Assembly (NCBI GenBank): GCA_910583735.1
Contig: CAJTXS010000029.1
Span: forward strand, 1-17,980
Length of the DNA: 17,980 nt
Direction of reading: 5' to 3'
Origin: an uncultured Christensenella sp.
GTDB taxonomy: Bacteria; Bacillota; Clostridia; Christensenellales; UBA3700
The notes under the pieces are model-generated. The model made no database searches, was not told the origin of the DNA, and saw only the letters and a program-made list of their open reading frames with translations. Both the position numbers and the translations under genes were made by a program. Positions 15,035 to 17,980 of the stretch are shown here, in pieces. Numbering within the stretch: position 1 is the stretch's first letter; every line of letters begins with the position of its first letter.

Positions 15035-15064
15035 ATTATATACCTAATACTGTCGGTATGCAAA
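15035..15064 (-). promoter_or_regulatory. Probable promoter of the malic enzyme gene
   Basis: On the minus strand -35 TTTGCA (15064-15059), an 18-bp spacer and -10 TATAAT (15040-15035) precede the gene. Transcription would start near 15028, about 40 nt before the ATG at 14987. Confidence 0.6.
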
Positions 15065-15097
15065 CGAGTTGACGCCGTTAATGCGCCTTAAAGCCAA

Positions 15098-16174
15098 TTA
15101 ATCGAGCGCAGAGATAATATATCCGCTCTCGCAATCGTATACCGCGCTCACCGATGGGATATCTGCGCCGAGGACGTCGCCTCTTACCGCCTTGCCGTCG
15201 CAGCACGGTATCTTGCCGCTGCCTGTATCCAGCATGCATATGCGCCTTGCGCCGTCGCAATAGACGCTCCTCACCTTGCACTTTATGCCGCCGCCCGCTT
15301 TGACCTCTGCCGCGCGCACGCCGAGCACGGCGTACTTGCCGTCGTAATTGCCGCAGATGAGGCGGGGCAAAGCTATCTCCGTACCGCAATAGCGCGCATG
15401 CCAGCCCTTGCCGTCCTTAAATACCTCGGCGGGCACGTACGCGATATCTGGAAAGCCCGCTATGCCCGCAACCGCGCTGTGCAAAGGTCTATTATATATC
15501 GCGGACATGCTGTCGCACTGCAACATCGCGCCCTCGGACATAATGCCTACCTTATCGAAATAATGCGCCTCGTACGCGCGGTCTGTGGCGTAAATTACCC
15601 TGCCGCCGCTATCCTTAGCCGCCCTAACAAGCGCAAAAAATACTTTACTCCTCTCCGCATAGGTTAAAGAGGGCGAAAAAGAATCTATCAAATAGAGGTT
15701 GCTCTCGCGGATAAACGCCCTGGCAAGCAGGATGTAAGCCCTGTGCAGAGGATATAAATTCTTAACCTTTTCGCCGAGTAAATCGGCTATACCGAACAGG
15801 CGAACGACTTTGTCAAGACGAGCCCTGCAATACTCCTCGCCCTCGCCGCGCAGCCGCAGCGGATAGAGTATGTTGTACTCCGCGCTCTTGCGCATATTGA
15901 GCGAATCATCGCCGAAGGTGTAGGTGACGTTGCGGCTCTTGGGAGATACGGAAATAAGAGACTTACCGCCTATCTCCAATGTGCCCGAAGCCTTTTCCAT
16001 GCCGCACAGCCCGCGCATAAGCGTGGTCTTACCGCTCCCCTCGCCGCCGAGCAGGCACATTACTTCGCCGCTATGCAACGTAAACGACACGCCGCGCACT
16101 ACTTCGCCGTATCCGAAATATGATACGCCTAAGTCTTGCACTCTCATATCGCCGCTTAAAGTCGTATTGCTCAT
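15098..16174 (-). CDS. Solitary, motif-depleted UgpC/MalK-like ABC ATPase
   Basis: This 358-aa protein has the size and layout of sugar-type importer ATPases: a nucleotide-binding domain (1-235) and a C-terminal TOBE-like region (to 358). Walker A is intact (GGEGSGKT, 43-50). The other motifs are changed: the Q-loop Gln is G88 (TFGDD), the signature LSGGQ is LYPLH (140-144), Walker B ends D164-S165 instead of D-E, the D-loop aspartate is T171, and the H-loop His is D198. ATP binding may persist, but normal hydrolysis is unlikely. No permease or binding protein adjoins it. A -10 box lies 6 bases before ATG 16174, so the mRNA may be leaderless; M10 (ATG at 16147) is an alternative start. No clear ribosome site is seen for either. 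Confidence 0.9.
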   Translation of the reverse strand: MSNTTLSGDMRVQDLGVSYFGYGEVVRGVSFTLHSGEVMCLLGGEGSGKTTLMRGLCGMEKASGTLEIGGKSLISVSPKSRNVTYTFGDDSLNMRKSAEYNILYPLRLRGEGEEYCRARLDKVVRLFGIADLLGEKVKNLYPLHRAYILLARAFIRESNLYLIDSFSPSLTYAERSKVFFALVRAAKDSGGRVIYATDRAYEAHYFDKVGIMSEGAMLQCDSMSAIYNRPLHSAVAGIAGFPDIAYVPAEVFKDGKGWHARYCGTEIALPRLICGNYDGKYAVLGVRAAEVKAGGGIKCKVRSVYCDGARRICMLDTGSGKIPCCDGKAVRGDVLGADIPSVSAVYDCESGYIISALD

Positions 16175-16180
16175 ACCGCA

Positions 16181-16210
16181 ATTATAGCATAATTAAGACG
16201 CGCTTTACAA
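16181..16210 (-). promoter_or_regulatory. Promoter for the solitary ATPase gene, overlapping its start
   Basis: On the minus strand -35 TTGTAA (16210-16205), an 18-bp spacer and -10 TATAAT (16186-16181), with an extended TGC before the -10. Six bases separate the -10 from the ATG at 16174. Transcription would then begin at or very near that A. Confidence 0.7.
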
Positions 16211-16315
16211 TGATATGCGCCTAAGCGGATATCTTTAGACAGATGGACGCAGACGTCGAATATGTGCTTATGTCCGATACCTGATAAAAAATCCGAGACA
16301 AAAGCCGCTTATCCG

Positions 16316-16345
16316 TTGACAAAGCGCATCCGCAGATGCTACTAT
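16316..16345 (+). promoter_or_regulatory. Promoter of the thiT-like gene
   Basis: -35 TTGACA (16316-16321), an 18-bp spacer, -10 TACTAT (16340-16345). Transcription would start close to 16352, exactly where the TPP aptamer begins. Confidence 0.72.
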
Positions 16346-16351
16346 TATGGC

Positions 16352-16424
16352 GCTAGGGGTACTCTGCAACGAGTTGAGACAGTCCCTTCGAACTTGGTCA
16401 GGCTAATACCTGCGTAAGGAAGCA
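16352..16424 (+). promoter_or_regulatory. TPP riboswitch (THI element)
   Basis: Conserved blocks are present in order: TAGGGGTACTC (P1/P2 side), TTGAGAC (the CUGAGA loop), CCCTTCGAACTTGG (CCUUUGAACCUGA-like), CAGGCTAATACCTGCGTAAGGAAGC (GAUAAUACCAGCGUAGGGAA-like; written here in part only as CTAATACCTGCGTAAGGAAG). The optional P3 arm is short. It senses thiamine pyrophosphate and represses the downstream gene, supporting the thiamine assignment of the transporter. Confidence 0.95.
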
Positions 16425-16458
16425 AAATACTAATCATAGTGTTTCTTTATCTTAAGTT

Positions 16459-16480
16459 CCTCCTAGCAGGAGGTTTTTTT
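16459..16480 (+). terminator. Expression platform hairpin masking the ribosome site
   Basis: CCTCCT (16459-16464) pairs perfectly with AGGAGG (16468-16473) across a 3-nt loop, and seven T residues follow up to the ATG at 16481. The right arm is the thiT Shine-Dalgarno itself. The hairpin could act as a short terminator, as an SD mask, or both, in the TPP-bound state. The alternative pairing that would release it is not obvious to me. Confidence 0.78.
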
Positions 16481-17464
16481 ATGTCCGGTTATCTTTTGAC
16501 AGCCGATTACACGAGTTATTTCAACTTTAACTCTCTGCGCGGAATATCGCTGTGTCTGGGGCTTATCCTTATCGGAATAGCGGCAATTACCATTGCTACG
16601 GTCGCTGCCGTTAAAAAAGACAAACTAAAACCTACGGCAACGATATGCGTGGGCGTATTGCTGGCGTACGCGGTGGCGGTTGCTATTGCCAACGTCGCAA
16701 CAGACTTTAAGGAAGGCGAGACTTACACGCGCAAATATCAGACAATTATTATAGCGCTGCTCGCCGTGTTGATACTGGGGCTCATCGTGCTGTTCGCCAT
16801 GATAGACAGGCGCAAGCACACGGGCAAGCAACATACCATGTCCGTAGTCTACGCAGCCATATGCGTCGCGCTGGCGTTCGGACTGTCGTATATCAGACTG
16901 TTCAAAGCGCCTTACGGCGGTTCTATAACGCTATTCTCGCTGCTGCCGATTGCGCTATACTCCTACATATTCGGCATACGCAAAGGGGTAATGTGCGGCT
17001 TCGTCTACGGCATGCTACAGGCAGTGCAAGACCCTTGGATAGTCCACCCGTTGCAGTTCATACTCGACTACCCGCTCGCCTTTTCGCTGGTGGGGCTGTG
17101 CGGCGGTCTGTTCAGAAACCTATTTAGAGCAAAGACGCGCATTGATAAGCGCTTCGTAGACACGGTAGCAATATCCCTCGGCATGTGCTTGGGCATAATA
17201 GGCAGGCTGATGTGTCACCTCATCTCGGGCGCAGTCTACTTCGGAGAATACGCAGCCGGCTTCGGCTTCACCAACGAGTGGACCTACTCCTTCGTATATC
17301 AGTGCACATATGTGCTGCCCGACGGCGCGCTCGCGATATTCGGCGCATTTATACTTATGATGAGCAAATCTTTCCGCAATCAGATGGATAAAGTAATAGC
17401 CAATTACAATAAAAGCTCACAGCCTAAAGAGCAAACGCCGCACTCCGTTAACCGCCAAGCGTAA
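16481..17464 (+). CDS. thiT: Thiamine ECF transporter S component, ThiT-like, with N-terminal extension
   Basis: This 327-aa membrane protein should bind thiamine and work with a shared ECF energising module (not in this window). The ThiT-type core is residues about 118-295: APYGGSITLFSLLPIALYS, GFVYGMLQ, HPLQFILDYPLAFSL, RLMCHLISGAVYF, YVLPDGALAIFG. Typical ThiT proteins are about 180-200 aa. Here three extra transmembrane helices (about 20-44, 52-74, 87-108) precede the core, and the tail is polar. The start at ATG 16481 is set by AGGAGG 7 bases upstream; a longer GTG-start frame from 16439 would run through the hairpin and is rejected. A TPP riboswitch lies upstream, and a strong terminator follows. 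Confidence 0.9.
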   Translation: MSGYLLTADYTSYFNFNSLRGISLCLGLILIGIAAITIATVAAVKKDKLKPTATICVGVLLAYAVAVAIANVATDFKEGETYTRKYQTIIIALLAVLILGLIVLFAMIDRRKHTGKQHTMSVVYAAICVALAFGLSYIRLFKAPYGGSITLFSLLPIALYSYIFGIRKGVMCGFVYGMLQAVQDPWIVHPLQFILDYPLAFSLVGLCGGLFRNLFRAKTRIDKRFVDTVAISLGMCLGIIGRLMCHLISGAVYFGEYAAGFGFTNEWTYSFVYQCTYVLPDGALAIFGAFILMMSKSFRNQMDKVIANYNKSSQPKEQTPHSVNRQA

Positions 17465-17529
17465 TACTCGACGAAGTAAGTATAATTTAGACGAAACTGT
17501 ATGGTACGTCTCGTATTTGCGGTTACTTG

Positions 17530-17570
17530 GAGAGACAACCATCCGTTATAAGGATGGTTGTCTCTCTTTT
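17530..17570 (+). terminator. Strong intrinsic terminator after thiT
   Basis: A perfect 15-bp stem, GAGAGACAACCATCC (17530-17544) with GGATGGTTGTCTCTC (17552-17566), closes a 7-nt loop and is followed by TTTT. It ends the single-gene thiT transcript 65 bp past the stop codon. Confidence 0.92.
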
Positions 17571-17700
17571 ACGCGCGTAGATTGGTATAATTCTAATTAT
17601 CATATCGCGTAAAATTCACTCTTTCCTTTATAAAAATACTTCGCTCACAGCGCTCGTATTTTTTGCGGTTACGCTTGCAAAAAACGTCGTTTTGCGCGCT
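17571..17700 (-). repeat. Compound hairpin repeat, inverted partial copy
   Basis: Read on the minus strand this matches the first modules of the 7291-7432 and 7725-7860 repeats: an AAAACGACGTTTT-type box, AAAATACGAGCG-TGTGAGCGAAGTATTTT-like arms, then AAAGAGTGAATTTTACGCG and a GCGCGT arm. It is inverted relative to the copies near 7.3-8.0 kb and starts directly after the thiT terminator. The GAGGGG stem and later parts are missing. No gene is credible here. Confidence 0.75.
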
Positions 17701-17788
17701 TTATTACACTTGTCTATATTCATTATTAAATACTTTGAAAAGATATCGATAGTTATAATGCTTTAACAAAAATACAATTTAATTAATA

Positions 17789-17919
17789 AGCGAACGAAAA
17801 CCGCGCTTTTCGTGAGCGATACCGCAAAAAATCGGAGGGGAGCCAATGAGGGGAAACGCGTAGCAAATAAGCACGGAATATCCGTGCTTATTGTCTGCGT
17901 TTAAGCGGTGCCCCTCGTT
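17789..17919 (+). repeat. Dispersed palindromic element, copy 2
   Basis: Begins AGCGAACGAAAACCGCG and ends in the palindrome with arms AATGAGGGG/CCCCTCGTT, a core AATAAGCACGGAATA-TCCGTGCTTATT, and the same GTTTAAGCGGTG spacer on the right side. It is near-identical to 7461-7604, in the same orientation. Sequence differences between the copies are few (for example C to T in the left outer arm). The remaining bases to 17980 show no gene. Confidence 0.87.
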
Positions 17920-17980
17920 ATTTTATCCACCTATGAGAGTACGACCGATACGAAAGCAAGACGATACGCTTATCGTCGCT

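Noticed and set aside
16439..16480. A GTG start 14 codons upstream of thiT
   Set aside because: It would translate the riboswitch expression platform and lacks a ribosome site; AGGAGG before ATG 16481 is a far better start.

Overview
The window looks like chromosomal DNA of an uncultured Clostridia-type Bacillota (Firmicutes). Pointers are a TPP-riboswitch-controlled thiamine transporter of the energy-coupling-factor (ECF) ThiT family, a TM1266-family small regulator, a DUF3343 Se/S-carrier-like protein beside an EF2568-type cysteine desulfurase, strong AGGAGG ribosome sites, and extended -10 promoters (TGC-TATAAT). Coding DNA has moderate GC. Intergenic DNA is AT-rich and crowded with repeats. 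I see no rRNA, tRNA, CRISPR array, transposase or phage gene.

Layout. Bases 1-1068 are non-coding: a 19-bp tandem array running off the left edge, then six degenerate units of about 130 bp, then a 29-bp perfect inverted repeat. Bases 1075-7187 hold a minus-strand operon with a clear promoter at 7159-7187: CNNM/CorC-type membrane protein, isoleucyl-tRNA synthetase (ileS), RlmI-like rRNA methyltransferase, RluA-family pseudouridine synthase. Bases 7291-7992 are a nested block of hairpin-rich repeats. Bases 7990-10069 hold a divergent pair (DUF3343 protein on minus, cysteine desulfurase on plus) followed by two small unknown genes. Bases 10346-13323 hold a minus-strand operon: a TM1266-like regulator, a lipoprotein binding protein, a permease and an ATPase of the SsuABC/ThiXYZ nitrate-taurine-type importer class. 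An attenuator-like terminator precedes it inside a 500-bp leader region. A malic enzyme gene follows (13824-14987), then a solitary UgpC/MalK-like ABC ATPase that has lost most catalytic motifs (15098-16174). Divergent from that, a promoter, TPP riboswitch, SD-masking hairpin, thiT-like gene and terminator occupy 16316-17570. The right edge (17571-17980) holds more copies of the repeats seen at 7.3-8.0 kb.

How the genes work together. The first operon combines isoleucine charging with rRNA modification and an ion-transport or membrane-integrity protein. The desulfurase and DUF3343 protein suggest sulfur or selenium delivery, possibly with the two small proteins. The TM1266-headed importer and ThiT may both supply thiamine or a precursor, but only ThiT has direct evidence (the TPP riboswitch). 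The most unusual items are the motif-depleted solitary ABC ATPase with an almost leaderless promoter, the attenuator in front of the TM1266-ABC operon, the ThiT with an added three-helix N-terminal domain, and the nested, apparently covarying hairpin repeats. Nothing was searched against databases, so family names rest on motif recognition.
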